Positions 1-9,137 are shown, counted from the first letter of the stretch. The stretch is 64,000 nucleotides of DNA from Psychrobacter sp. 28M-43 (GCF_014770435.1 NZ_CP061739.1:186001-250000); one strand, 5' to 3'. Numbers and translations: made by a program. Notes: a model not told the origin generated them from the sequence alone.

Positions 1-88
1 TATTCCTTCTTAATCCTCTTAAAAAACTTATCGTTTATTGAGCGCTACAAAGTAGAGGTAGCGCTCATCAATGACATAAGGTCATATC

Positions 89-820
89 ATGTCAGTATCT
101 ATGCACACCAGCGCAACACCGTCACATACCAACACCCCATCATCGAATCTACCTGAATCAAGTGCTTCAAATACGGAGACGGCACCTACGTTAGGCCGCT
201 TTATTAGTTTTGAAGGGACTGAGGGCGTGGGCAAAACTACCGCGATTGAACAGTTATGCTTGCGCTTAGAAGCTAATGGCATCCCTTATCTACGTACTCG
301 TGAGCCGGGTGGTAGCCCATTTGCCGAGCAATTGCGTGACATACTATTAGATCCAGCGACGGATATCGAAGACGATACCGAGTTGCTACTATTGTTTGCG
401 GCGCGCTGTGATCACATGCAGCAGGTCATCTTACCAGCGCTTCAAAATGGTACTTGGGTAATATGTGACAGGTTTACCGACTCTACTATTGCGTATCAGG
501 GGTTTGGGCGTGCGTATGGCGACGAGTTGGTACGCGGCAAAATCGATATGCTCATTAAACAATTTGTGACGCAGCTTCCTGAGCTAACATTGTGGCTAGA
601 TTTGCCAGTAGCAGAGGGTATGAAACGTGCCAATAAACGCAGTGCGGCAGATCGTTTTGAGCAGCAGGCTACCGAGTTTTTTACTTGGGTGCATACTGGT
701 TTTAGCCAGCTTGCGAGCGAATATCCTGAGCGTATACAACGTATTGATGCATCGGGCAGTACGGATGATGTGAGTGCGCGTATATGGCAGACGGTTATGG
801 ACAGATTCGATATCAAATAA
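89..820 (+). CDS. tmk: Thymidylate kinase
   Basis: Phosphorylates dTMP to dTDP with ATP in the cytoplasm, feeding dTTP synthesis. The P-loop GTEGVGKT lies at residues 43-50, followed by the TREPGGS motif near residue 70 and the CDRFTDSTIAYQG segment that contacts the nucleotide. At 243 aa it is about 35 residues longer than typical Tmk; the excess is a Ser/Thr-rich N-terminus before GRFISFEG. No ATG lies closer to the core, and AAGG sits 6 nt upstream of this ATG, so the extension is probably translated. A strong terminator follows. Identification is secure; only the exact start is uncertain. Confidence 0.95.
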   Translation: MSVSMHTSATPSHTNTPSSNLPESSASNTETAPTLGRFISFEGTEGVGKTTAIEQLCLRLEANGIPYLRTREPGGSPFAEQLRDILLDPATDIEDDTELLLLFAARCDHMQQVILPALQNGTWVICDRFTDSTIAYQGFGRAYGDELVRGKIDMLIKQFVTQLPELTLWLDLPVAEGMKRANKRSAADRFEQQATEFFTWVHTGFSQLASEYPERIQRIDASGSTDDVSARIWQTVMDRFDIK

Positions 821-897
821 CTAAATTTTGCCAAGTAGATTTATAGGGCAGTTAGAAGTATCGATAGCCAGTTATTAGCCAGTTAGTTAGCACCAAT

Positions 898-929
898 AAA
901 AAGCCCCAGCACATTGCTGGGGCTTTTTA
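898..929. terminator. Bidirectional Rho-independent terminator
   Basis: A 13-bp perfect stem (AAAAAGCCCCAGC / GCTGGGGCTTTTT) with a 5-nt loop and T/A runs on both sides. It sits between the convergent tmk and antiporter genes and can serve both. Confidence 0.9.
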
Positions 930-979
930 TTACGGTAAATATTTTATCTTTAAGTCAGTAAAGCAGATAACTATGCACG

Positions 980-3253
980 TTATTTGTCATCTATTTTATC
1001 TACTTTTACACCATCAGTAGTAGCGATAGAGGCGTCGCTATCCTGAGCAGAGTCAGGTAGACGATTTGGGTCAAGCGCCCCTTTTTTGTTTTTAGGCGCA
1101 CTACCATTGCCATTACTGTTCGTAGAGGTTTTGGTCTTCGAAGTCGCTGTTGAGTTTGCAGACATGACACCTTTATTATCCACATTAGTAGCAGACGTTT
1201 TTGGCTCTTCTACTGGCTCACTTTTCTCTACGGTATTGCTAGAAGGTGACTTAGTCTCGGTACTACTGCTTTGAGTGGTTGATAACTGATTAGCAGTGTT
1301 TTGCTCATCATTTTTGTCACTATCTACCGAAGACTCTGGCGCTGCTGTCTGATTGTCATCAGGGCTAGGCTCCTGCTCTTTGCGCTTTTCAGGGGCTTTT
1401 GAATTGGATTCAAAGTTAGCATCCGCTGCCATGCGAGCCTGCTCTTGCTTAGGCGTTACATCGACCGGCTTTGGCTGTACTTCATCGTCTACCACTAGCG
1501 ATATAAGCTTACGGTCACGAGGGACAGTACCGTCAAACTTATCGGTGATAACGTGCAGTTTGCCTTCTTTGTCGACAGTATATAACGGTACGAATTGCTT
1601 ATTATCCGCTTTATATTGCTCAAAGCTATAGCTATCCGTGATGTTGGTAATCTTAATTCGAGCTTTTTTGGACAGCATACTGGCAAGCTTGGTATAGGTC
1701 ACGTCTTTGCCAAACAACCACTGTGAATGGAAGTTCGATTGCTTGTCATCACGCTCGCTTTTGACTTTCTCATCACTGAATTTAAGACGGTATAGCTTAC
1801 GCTCACCAAATTCATGACGATAATGAATCTCGGACAATGTGTTCATTTCTTTGTCCATACTCATCGCAAACAAACGACCAATACCGATCAGATCCAAATG
1901 ATGATCTGCGTGATCAGAGATGGGATTGCCAAAGTAAGTACGCAGACCGCTCATGCGTGCGCGTGCAATATTGGTGTAGTTATTGTGCGCAACGATGACG
2001 TCAAAGCCTTGGTCTTTGAGAGAGGTAGCAATCAATAGCGCAATTGGGTTTGAGCCAACGATAAGGATACCGTTAGTCTCAGGCTCACGTACGCCAAGTA
2101 AATTACCGACGACTTTTGCACCCAGACCCTGAATCATGACCGTACCGATGATAACCATAAATACGAGAGGTACAAGTAGCTCTACGCCCTGAATATCATA
2201 CTCTTGCAAACGAATCGCAAACAGAGATGAGATGGCAGCGGCAACGATACCACGTGGCCCAATCCAGCTAATCATCAGCTTTTCATTGGTCTTAAGGTTA
2301 GAGCCGATAGCTGATGCCCAGACTGATAGTGGACGTGCGACAAACATCACGATAGCGAGCAGCACTAGCCCTGCAAAACCCACACTAAGCAAGCTTGCTA
2401 GCTCTACACGCGCCGCCAGAATGATGAATAGCACTGAAATCAGCAGAATAGTTAACGATTCATTGAACTCTAAAATCGTCTCACGGGGGAATTTTGGCCA
2501 GTTTGCCAACGCCACACCCAATACTGTAACGGTCAATAGACCAGATTCATGCTCTAGATGATTTGATATTGAAAATAACACCAGTACAAATGCTAGAGTA
2601 AAAACATTACGCAAAAACTCAGGAATCATATGACGACGCATAAGGAACGCAAGTAGCCAAGCGCCCGCCATACCCATTGCAGTAGCCAATACGACAATCT
2701 TAGCAAACAGTAGAATACTACTGGCTTCGCCGCCTGAGATAATGTACTCATAGACCAATACCACAGCGATAGCGCCGATTGGGTCAATGATAATACCTTC
2801 CCACTTTAGGATGTTGGAAATGGTTTTGTTGGGGCGTACACTACGCAGCAGCGGCATAATGACCGTCGGACCAGTCACACAGACTAGCGCACCGAATAGT
2901 AGAGCAATCAATGGATCGACATCGAATAGTAAATAAGTCGATAGGGCCACGATAGCAATGGTAATCAGTACACCGACCGATACCAGCATCTGTACCACGG
3001 TACCATGTTGCTTAATCTCATCGAACTCTAGCGTTAACGATCCTTCAAATAGAATAATCGCTACGCCCAAAGAGATGAAAGGAAACATCAGCTCGCCTAA
3101 TACCAAATCTGGGTCAAATACACCCAGCACTGGGCCGACGATAATACCAATCAGTAATAAAAATAAAATGGATGGTTGCTTTAAATACCAAGCCAACCAT
3201 TGGGCGGCAATGCCAATCCCAACCACGCCGGATAGCAAAAGGGCGGTATCCAT
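980..3253 (-). CDS. CPA-family Na+/H+ (cation:proton) antiporter with TrkA-N domain and long hydrophilic tail
   Basis: Inner-membrane monovalent cation/proton exchanger. Residues 1-390 are a run of hydrophobic helices typical of the Na_H_Exchanger fold, with the conserved WIGPRGIVAAA segment. A Rossmann-like TrkA-N/RCK segment begins around residue 396 (NGILIVGSNPIALLIATSL), suggesting nucleotide-gated regulation. From about residue 600 to 757 the protein becomes a Pro/Ser/Thr/Asn/Lys-rich low-complexity tail of the cytoplasmic type. The first ATG precedes a membrane helix directly. It is a single-gene unit convergent with tmk. Ion specificity (Na+, K+ or Li+) cannot be read from sequence. 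Confidence 0.88.
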   Translation of the reverse strand: MDTALLLSGVVGIGIAAQWLAWYLKQPSILFLLLIGIIVGPVLGVFDPDLVLGELMFPFISLGVAIILFEGSLTLEFDEIKQHGTVVQMLVSVGVLITIAIVALSTYLLFDVDPLIALLFGALVCVTGPTVIMPLLRSVRPNKTISNILKWEGIIIDPIGAIAVVLVYEYIISGGEASSILLFAKIVVLATAMGMAGAWLLAFLMRRHMIPEFLRNVFTLAFVLVLFSISNHLEHESGLLTVTVLGVALANWPKFPRETILEFNESLTILLISVLFIILAARVELASLLSVGFAGLVLLAIVMFVARPLSVWASAIGSNLKTNEKLMISWIGPRGIVAAAISSLFAIRLQEYDIQGVELLVPLVFMVIIGTVMIQGLGAKVVGNLLGVREPETNGILIVGSNPIALLIATSLKDQGFDVIVAHNNYTNIARARMSGLRTYFGNPISDHADHHLDLIGIGRLFAMSMDKEMNTLSEIHYRHEFGERKLYRLKFSDEKVKSERDDKQSNFHSQWLFGKDVTYTKLASMLSKKARIKITNITDSYSFEQYKADNKQFVPLYTVDKEGKLHVITDKFDGTVPRDRKLISLVVDDEVQPKPVDVTPKQEQARMAADANFESNSKAPEKRKEQEPSPDDNQTAAPESSVDSDKNDEQNTANQLSTTQSSSTETKSPSSNTVEKSEPVEEPKTSATNVDNKGVMSANSTATSKTKTSTNSNGNGSAPKNKKGALDPNRLPDSAQDSDASIATTDGVKVDKIDDK

Positions 3254-4130
3254 AAATTAATCCTTTTATAATCTTGTCATATTTTATATCTATCGATAGC
3301 TGTTATAAGATAGTCGCTACCGTTTATTTAACAATAAGTTGTTATCCGTTTTTGTTGTAGTTAGGCCATCGCACTGATAGCCCTTATGAATCACAACATA
3401 AGCTAGATATGATATAACTACTATAAAGTAGCAAAGACAAAAGCGCTTCTAGATAAATCACAATACGCTAGAAATGCAAAAGATGGAAAACAAGAGTGAT
3501 GATAGCCAGTTCATAAGCCTGCAATAAACAGCCTCATATACAAGCTAACTTTTGTTTGTTTAGTAAAATATTTGGTTTGACATCATACCATGATTTTATT
3601 TCAAGCTGATGTAAGCCGTACCTGCTAAAAAGCTATCTCAAGGCCACAAAAGTATACGAAGCCCATATGAAATAACGCTGCCTTGGGTTATCCTGCACTA
3701 TGCAAAAGGCATCAGCACAATACTTTAAGTTTTTATTTATCATACAGTAGCTGCGTGGGGCATGCACGTCGCGCACAGGATAATAGTGTTAGCACCATGA
3801 AATGTCATATACTGATCGCTGAGAGTATTTATTTTTATAAGACACTATTAACCATGTTCTACACTATTAACCATCTTCTAAAGACAGGCACTCTATAAAT
3901 ATTCAAGTAATGAGTAGTGATAAAAATAAGCGTAAAGTAACGGCTAAAGAGCTATAACAAGAAGTTCGAATAAAAGTGCTGCGCCGCATAAATAGACAAG
4001 ATAAATAGATAAAAGAATATAATTTCACCAAATAGTAACGAATAGGGGCATGCCGCTTGGTGTAGTCGCTATCGCTGACAATCATAACGTGGCTGTTAAT
4101 AACAGCGATTACTCATATGGAGGACACAAA
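3254..4130. other. 877-bp divergent intergenic region
   Basis: AT-rich region between the divergent antiporter and Deg protease genes; it should hold both promoters. Short open frames are present but none looks protein-like. The only structure I see is a 19-bp tandem repeat at 3842-3879. No RNA gene recognised. Confidence 0.5.
3842..3879. repeat. Two-copy 19-bp tandem direct repeat
   Basis: Units ACACTATTAACCATGTTCT (3842-3860) and ACACTATTAACCATCTTCT (3861-3879) abut and differ at one base. Possibly a duplicated binding site or slippage product upstream of the Deg protease. Confidence 0.8.
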
Positions 4131-5585
4131 ATGCCTATCAATATGTTCAAAGGACAGACCACTGCCAATATGCAGCACTGGTTACAACGTAGTGCTCTAG
4201 CACTCGCTGTTAGTACCACTATGTTCGCTAGTATTACTGTTACGACGATAAACAGTGCCCAGGCTGCAGTCACTACGGCTGATTTCTCTGGTTTGGTGCA
4301 ACAAGTCACGCCAGCAGTGGCACGTGTCAATGTCACCAAAACGATTAGTGAAGCCGAGCTTGCTAAGGCTCAGACTGCTGAGGTGTTGCGTCAGTTCTTT
4401 GGTGATCGTCTACGCATCCCTGATCGAGTTGCTACGCCAGCGATTGAACATGCTTATGGTACGGCCTTTTTTATTACCTCCAATGGATATATGCTAACCA
4501 ATCATCATGTCATCGCAGGTGCGGACAAAATCACTGTGACGCTCAATGATAGAACTGAGCTTGATGCAACTTTGGTTGGTAGTGACGAGCGCTCAGATGT
4601 GGCCGTGCTAAAAGTTGAGGGCAGTCAATTTCCAGCCCTGCCTATCGGCGACTCAAGTGGTCTAAAAGTAGGGGAGCCAGTGTTAGCAATTGGTTCGCCA
4701 TTTGGTTTTGACTATTCAGCCTCTGCTGGTATTGTCAGTGCCAAGTCGCGTAGTTTTTCGCGTGAGACGAGCGTACCATTTATCCAAACGGATGTGGCAT
4801 TAAACCCGGGTAACTCTGGCGGGCCACTATTTAACCAGCGCGGCGAAGTAATTGGTATTAACTCGCGCATTTTTAGTGGTACGGGCGGTTATATGGGACT
4901 GTCATTTTCTATCCCTATTGACGCTGCCATGGATATTTATGAGCAGCTAAAAAATGACGGTGAAGTGGCGCGTGCTTATCTAGGAATCTATCCACAAGAT
5001 ATCGATCGCAATCTGGCCGAGGCTTATAATTTAGAGCGCCCTCAAGGTGCCTTACTGACTCGTGTATCACCAGATTCACCAGCACAAAAATCAGGCCTAA
5101 AACCTGGTGACATCATTTTGCAATACAATGACGTACAAATCATGGAGGCATCAGATTTGCTGAACTTGCTCAATCGAGCGCGTCCAAGCGACCCCTTCCG
5201 TGCACGGATTCAGCGTAATGGTAAGCAGATGGTGATTAACGGCAAGCTCGCTTATGCACCCAATGATGTAAGAGCACAGAGCGGTAATGAGCAAAATGAT
5301 GATGTACAGTTGGGCCTACGTTTACGCGATTTGACGGCAGATGAACAAGCAGAAATCGCTGTCGATAATAAAACAGGCATATTGGTTACCACGGTGGATC
5401 CTACTGGATTGGCCGCGCGCTCAGGTATTCTGGCAGGTGATGTTATTACCAACTTTCATCAAAAGCCGATCGAAACAGTGGCAGACTTTTCAGGTGCTAT
5501 CTCATCTCTTCCTAAAAAAGGCGTGGTCACTATAGAAGTTATACGCCAAGGCATTCCTGCTATTATTGGTCTACGTATTGAGTAG
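4131..5585 (+). CDS. Periplasmic Deg/HtrA-type serine endoprotease
   Basis: Degrades or refolds damaged envelope proteins. The ATG at 4131 is chosen because GGAGG lies 7 nt upstream and an Sec signal peptide ending in SAQA follows; an in-frame ATG at 4050 lacks both. The trypsin-like domain shows the triad: His in MLTNHHVIAG, Asp in DERSDVAVL, Ser in NPGNSGGPLF. Two PDZ domains follow, around residues 270-370 and 395-484. The stretch before the catalytic core lacks the long LA loop of DegP, so it resembles DegQ/MucD more. Length is 484 aa, usual for the family. Confidence 0.93.
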   Translation: MPINMFKGQTTANMQHWLQRSALALAVSTTMFASITVTTINSAQAAVTTADFSGLVQQVTPAVARVNVTKTISEAELAKAQTAEVLRQFFGDRLRIPDRVATPAIEHAYGTAFFITSNGYMLTNHHVIAGADKITVTLNDRTELDATLVGSDERSDVAVLKVEGSQFPALPIGDSSGLKVGEPVLAIGSPFGFDYSASAGIVSAKSRSFSRETSVPFIQTDVALNPGNSGGPLFNQRGEVIGINSRIFSGTGGYMGLSFSIPIDAAMDIYEQLKNDGEVARAYLGIYPQDIDRNLAEAYNLERPQGALLTRVSPDSPAQKSGLKPGDIILQYNDVQIMEASDLLNLLNRARPSDPFRARIQRNGKQMVINGKLAYAPNDVRAQSGNEQNDDVQLGLRLRDLTADEQAEIAVDNKTGILVTTVDPTGLAARSGILAGDVITNFHQKPIETVADFSGAISSLPKKGVVTIEVIRQGIPAIIGLRIE

Positions 5586-6238
5586 GTGTCATAATTAAAG
5601 TGTGGCTGTTAATGTGACTAATAACGTAACTCAGATTACGGTGCAGAGTATAAAGGCAGCGCGCACGTCAATAATTGTGCTTTCTATTTAGCTTATTAAT
5701 AGAATATTGTATATTTATGAGCATCGGTACGAGAGGGTTGCCTTTTCGATTCTATCGACCTACTATCGATGTGTTGACGATTCGTTAATATTACATAAGA
5801 GACTTATCAGCGTACATTGATTGAGCTAAACTGCTCCTTTAACGATGTAACTATTTATCTATAAGGTTTTAGTTCAAATTCTATAAGTCTAAGCGAAAAA
5901 TAATGCCCATTTTTTGGTACTAAATTTATGGGCTGACTGCCAATTGATTGATAGCGGTCAAATCAAAATATGCTACACTAACGAGCACTCTTATTATTAT
6001 ATTTCTGTCGGTCAGTAGGTACGCCTATTATTCTTGGTGAATTGCCATCACGATACTGATATCGTAGATATAATAATCTATGATACAAACGCTATTATAG
6101 TAAATAGAGACGCAGCATTAACATCAAGTAAGTTACGCCATCAGCGTTTATCAACGCACACAAAGTAATGGACACTTGCAAACGACCTATCATGTGACAG
6201 CTTTAATAAAAGCTAGGATAATACAGTAAGGCACGGTT
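5586..6238. other. 653-bp intergenic region, no gene recognised
   Basis: AT-rich stretch between the Deg protease and dapA. It lacks a coding-looking frame or a clear terminator hairpin. It probably contains the dapA promoter and leader, but no consensus pair is convincing. Confidence 0.4.
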
Positions 6239-7144
6239 ATGAGCACAGCATACGACGAGATCAAAACCCGACTACAAGGCTCAATGGTAGCCTTGGTAAC
6301 GCCCATGCACCCTGACGGTAAGGTCGATTATAAACGTCTCGCAGATCTCATAGATTGGCAGATCGAGCAGGGCACGCATTGCCTTGTGGCTGTTGGTACT
6401 ACTGGCGAATCAGCGACCCTATCTATGCAAGAGCATAGCGATGTCATTCGCTATTTCGTTCAGCATGTCAAAGGTCGTGTACCAGTCATCGCGGGTACTG
6501 GTGCCAACAACACGATGGAAGCCATCAAGCTGACTCAGGATGCTGCCGATGCAGGCGCAGACTGTGCGTTGCTAGTCGCTCCTTACTACAATAAGCCACC
6601 ACAAGAAGGCTTGTTTCAGCATTATCAAGCCATTGCCAAAGCCGTAAATATACCGCAAATGCTGTATAACGTGCCTGGACGTACAGTGGTTGATATCGCT
6701 CAAGAAACGGTCGAGCGTTTGTGTGATATCGATAATATCGTTGCTATTAAAGATGCGACAGGATCTGTCGGTCGCGGTGAGCAATTGATCAAAGCTGTTG
6801 GTGACAGAATGGTTGTACTATCTGGTGATGACGGCACTGCACTTGATCTAATGAAAGTAGGCGGCAAAGGCAATATCTCAGTCACTGCTAACGTGGCGCC
6901 AAAAGCCATGAGTGAGACTTTTTCTGCAGGTTTACGTGGTGATTTTGAAGCGGCTGGTAAAATCCATGACGTGGTCAAGCATCTGCACCGTGACCTATTT
7001 ATCGAATCAAGCCCTATTCCAGCGAAGTACGCCTTGCATAAAATGGGCATTATCGATAAAGGTATCCGTCTGCCATTGGTTTGGCTCGCGGAGCAGCATC
7101 ATGCGACTATTGATGAAGCATTGGTTCGAGCAAATCTACGATAA
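6239..7144 (+). CDS. dapA: 4-hydroxy-tetrahydrodipicolinate synthase
   Basis: Condenses pyruvate with aspartate semialdehyde, the first committed step of the lysine/diaminopimelate pathway, in the cytoplasm. The TIM barrel shows the GTTGES motif (residues 53-58), the catalytic Tyr143 in LYNVPGRT and the Schiff-base Lys171 in VAIKDATG. Length (301 aa) is normal for the family. AAGG lies upstream of the ATG. It is followed by a BamC-like lipoprotein and purC in the E. coli order. Confidence 0.97.
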   Translation: MSTAYDEIKTRLQGSMVALVTPMHPDGKVDYKRLADLIDWQIEQGTHCLVAVGTTGESATLSMQEHSDVIRYFVQHVKGRVPVIAGTGANNTMEAIKLTQDAADAGADCALLVAPYYNKPPQEGLFQHYQAIAKAVNIPQMLYNVPGRTVVDIAQETVERLCDIDNIVAIKDATGSVGRGEQLIKAVGDRMVVLSGDDGTALDLMKVGGKGNISVTANVAPKAMSETFSAGLRGDFEAAGKIHDVVKHLHRDLFIESSPIPAKYALHKMGIIDKGIRLPLVWLAEQHHATIDEALVRANLR

Positions 7145-7187
7145 ATTGATATTTAGCCAATTGATATTCGGCGATTTTAGATTTGTT

Positions 7188-7217
7188 GCTAGCTCGATGA
7201 TTGATATTCGAGCTAGC
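7188..7217. repeat. 10-bp perfect inverted repeat after dapA
   Basis: GCTAGCTCGA and TCGAGCTAGC flank a 10-nt spacer. There is no T-run, so a classical terminator is unlikely; an mRNA-processing or stability hairpin between dapA and the next gene is possible. Confidence 0.6.
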
Positions 7218-7226
7218 AGCAAGTCA

Positions 7227-7242
7227 ACTTATCATGATAAGT
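7227..7242. repeat. 16-bp perfect palindrome upstream of the BamC-like gene
   Basis: ACTTATCATGATAAGT reads the same on both strands and lies 44 bp before the lipoprotein start. It could be a dimeric regulator site. Function unknown. Confidence 0.55.
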
Positions 7243-7285
7243 CAATCGCCTACATGAGCAATAACTGCTAACTCAGAGAGACAAC

Positions 7286-7630
7286 ATGATGACAGTATCA
7301 TCAAAAACAGTATCATCAAAAACAGTATCATCAAAGACGACAAAACTACTTCCAGCAATGCTGACCTTGGTTTTGGGTAGCACTTTGGTATTAAGCGGCT
7401 GTCAAGCGACCAAAAACCTGCTTGGTAAACGTGACAACGGCAGCTTAGATTATCAACAAAGCAAAAAGCTTGCACCGATAGAGCTACCTGCCGCCCAAGA
7501 AACGGCACCTTTTGTACCTTTGTATTCAACACCTAATGCTGGGGCAAACACGCTCCAACTACAAAATGAGTCAGGCAATCAGTATCAGCTGCCAAAACCT
7601 CAGCGTGCTGTTAGCAACACTTCGAACTAA
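7286..7630 (+). CDS. Short BamC-like outer-membrane lipoprotein (N-terminal part only)
   Basis: A 114-aa lipoprotein with lipobox LVLSGC (Cys near residue 39) after a hydrophobic stretch. The segment after it (LDYQQSKKLAPIELPAA) resembles the unstructured N-terminal region of BamC, which binds BamD in the outer-membrane assembly machine. The two helix-grip domains of full BamC (about 340 aa) are absent. Position between dapA and purC supports the BamC assignment. The N-terminus is extended by a threefold TVSSK repeat encoded by a 15-bp tandem repeat. The true start is one of the two adjacent ATGs at 7286 and 7289. Confidence 0.7.
   Translation: MMTVSSKTVSSKTVSSKTTKLLPAMLTLVLGSTLVLSGCQATKNLLGKRDNGSLDYQQSKKLAPIELPAAQETAPFVPLYSTPNAGANTLQLQNESGNQYQLPKPQRAVSNTSN
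7292..7336 (+). repeat. Three-copy 15-bp in-frame tandem repeat
   Basis: ACAGTATCATCAAAA occurs at 7292-7306 and 7307-7321, and as ACAGTATCATCAAAG at 7322-7336. Being a multiple of three it lengthens the n-region of the lipoprotein signal peptide without shifting frame. Confidence 0.9.
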
Positions 7631-7758
7631 ACTTACTCCCTTATCTATATCGCTGACAGTTGCGTTTTTTATCATAGCCGCAAGCCATGTATCTTACATC
7701 AGTCAGCGGTAGCTGCGCGTTTTTACCACATAAGCTTGAACGAACAGGAACCCCCATA

Positions 7759-8472
7759 ATGCAAAAGCAACAACTGCTGTATAAAGGTAAAGCCAAATCT
7801 GTCTATGAAACAGAAGACAATGATCTTCTGATTTTGCACTTCCGTGATGATACCTCAGCGCTTGATGGTAAGCGTATCGAACAATTAGCACGTAAAGGTG
7901 TGGTTAATAACCGCTTTAATGCTTTTATCATGCAAAAATTGTCTGATGCTGGTATCGAAACACATTTCGAGAAGCAATTGTCTGATGACGAAGTGTTGGT
8001 TAAACGCTTGGACATGATTCCTGTAGAGTGCGTGGTTCGTAACTTTGCAGCTGGTAGTTTGGTACGTCGTTTAGGTTTAGAAGAAGGTCAGGCACTAACG
8101 CCGCCAACGTATGAGCTGTTTTATAAAGATGATGCGCTAGGTGATCCGATGGTTAACGAATCACTTTCTGTATCTCTTGGTTGGGCGACCAAAGAGCAAC
8201 TGGCTAAAATGGAAGAGCTGACCTATCAAGTCAACGATGTACTGAAGGCATTGTTTGATGCGGGTGATTTGATTCTAGTTGATTTTAAACTAGAGTTTGG
8301 CGTATTCCATGACCGTATCGTGTTAGGTGATGAGTTCTCACCAGATGGCTGCCGTATCTGGGATAAGAACACTAAGAAGAAACTTGATAAAGACCGTTTC
8401 CGTCAATCATTAGGTGATGTGATCGAAGCTTATGAAGAAGTCGCTGACCGTATTGGTGTACCATTAAAATAA
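7759..8472 (+). CDS. purC: Phosphoribosylaminoimidazole-succinocarboxamide synthase (SAICAR synthetase)
   Basis: Joins CAIR and aspartate with ATP in purine biosynthesis. The family begins with [15 protein letters not shown], so the start is set at the ATG at 7759 (237 aa, the normal length) rather than an in-frame ATG 72 bp upstream. The motifs [16 protein letters not shown] and LVDFKLEFG are intact. It follows the BamC-like gene as in E. coli and is closed by a terminator. Confidence 0.96.
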   Translation: MQKQQLLYKGKAKSVYETEDNDLLILHFRDDTSALDGKRIEQLARKGVVNNRFNAFIMQKLSDAGIETHFEKQLSDDEVLVKRLDMIPVECVVRNFAAGSLVRRLGLEEGQALTPPTYELFYKDDALGDPMVNESLSVSLGWATKEQLAKMEELTYQVNDVLKALFDAGDLILVDFKLEFGVFHDRIVLGDEFSPDGCRIWDKNTKKKLDKDRFRQSLGDVIEAYEEVADRIGVPLK

Positions 8473-8497
8473 GTATCTGATACTTAGCATAAAATAA

Positions 8498-8525
8498 AAA
8501 ACTGAGCCTTGTGCTCAGTTTTTTT
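8498..8525 (+). terminator. Rho-independent terminator of purC
   Basis: A 9-bp stem AAACTGAGC / GCTCAGTTT with a 4-5 nt loop and a seven-T run. Confidence 0.9.
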
Positions 8526-8543
8526 ATGGCCTTATATTAATGT

Positions 8544-8573
8544 TGGTACCCTAGTGAGGACTTGAACCTTCGG
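8544..8573 (-). pseudogene. tRNA 3'-end-like fragment
   Basis: Read on the minus strand this ends GGTTCAAGTCC..ACTAGGGTACCA: a T-loop (TTCAAGT) flanked by GG/CC, an acceptor-like 3' strand and CCA. No matching 5' acceptor strand or anticodon arm is present upstream, and the outer T-stem pairs are broken. It may be a tRNA remnant or an attachment-site scar at the edge of the AT-rich barstar patch, or chance similarity. Confidence 0.3.
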
Positions 8574-8696
8574 CTGTAAGCTATATATGCCAATAGGTTA
8601 AATTGTTAAGATAATGACGGTGTACTTAGCATACATACTCTATCGTATTTGAATTGCTGGCTACCTAGTGTTTTTACCTATTAAAAAGTTCATATG

Positions 8697-9137
8697 TTAA
8701 TTCAAGACCAAAAAAAATTTTGGTCTTGCGTCGGTCAATGCTTCTAAAAGGTACAAATCTTGAAAATTTCTTTCTCCCCATTCAACTAGTTGCAATTCCC
8801 CTGAAAGACTTTTAATGTAGGAATTCACAAAAGAAGACAACATATATTGCGAAAAAATAGGATGTTTATCAGTAAAGTATTTCCATCCAATAATGTAAAC
8901 TTCTTTCCATTTTAACCAGTTTTCAATCAGATAATCTGATACTACATCTGTAAGCGCATCTAGGCTTTTACCTGTAACTAGCTTAGGGCTGTAAGATCCG
9001 TACAATACCTTCCCTATTGTCAAAGTGAAATCTTCTTTACTCTCACAGCCCATTAAGTCTATAACAACTATGTTAGGGTCATCCAATCTTTGCTGACCAA
9101 ATTGAACCCAAGACTCGTTATCTCGAAAATAAATCAT
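8697..9137 (-). CDS. Barstar-family (RNase inhibitor/immunity) protein
   Basis: 146 aa. The segment GSYSPKLVTGKSLDALTDVV matches the barstar signature (YYGENLDALWD in barstar itself), preceded by FTLTIGKVLYG in the helix-1 position and ending in a FFLVLN strand like ITIILS in barstar. The N-terminal 30 residues and an inserted segment make it longer than the 90-residue barstar. By family it would bind and block a barnase-type or related toxin RNase. SD GGGGAG precedes the ATG. It is visibly more AT-rich than its neighbours, with no intact toxin gene beside it, suggesting an orphan immunity gene acquired horizontally. Confidence 0.6.
   Translation of the reverse strand: MIYFRDNESWVQFGQQRLDDPNIVVIDLMGCESKEDFTLTIGKVLYGSYSPKLVTGKSLDALTDVVSDYLIENWLKWKEVYIIGWKYFTDKHPIFSQYMLSSFVNSYIKSLSGELQLVEWGERNFQDLYLLEALTDARPKFFLVLN

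Noticed and set aside
3683..3898. 71-codon plus-strand ORF between the antiporter and the Deg protease
   Set aside because: No ribosome site or family resemblance, low-complexity AT-rich sequence containing a tandem repeat.
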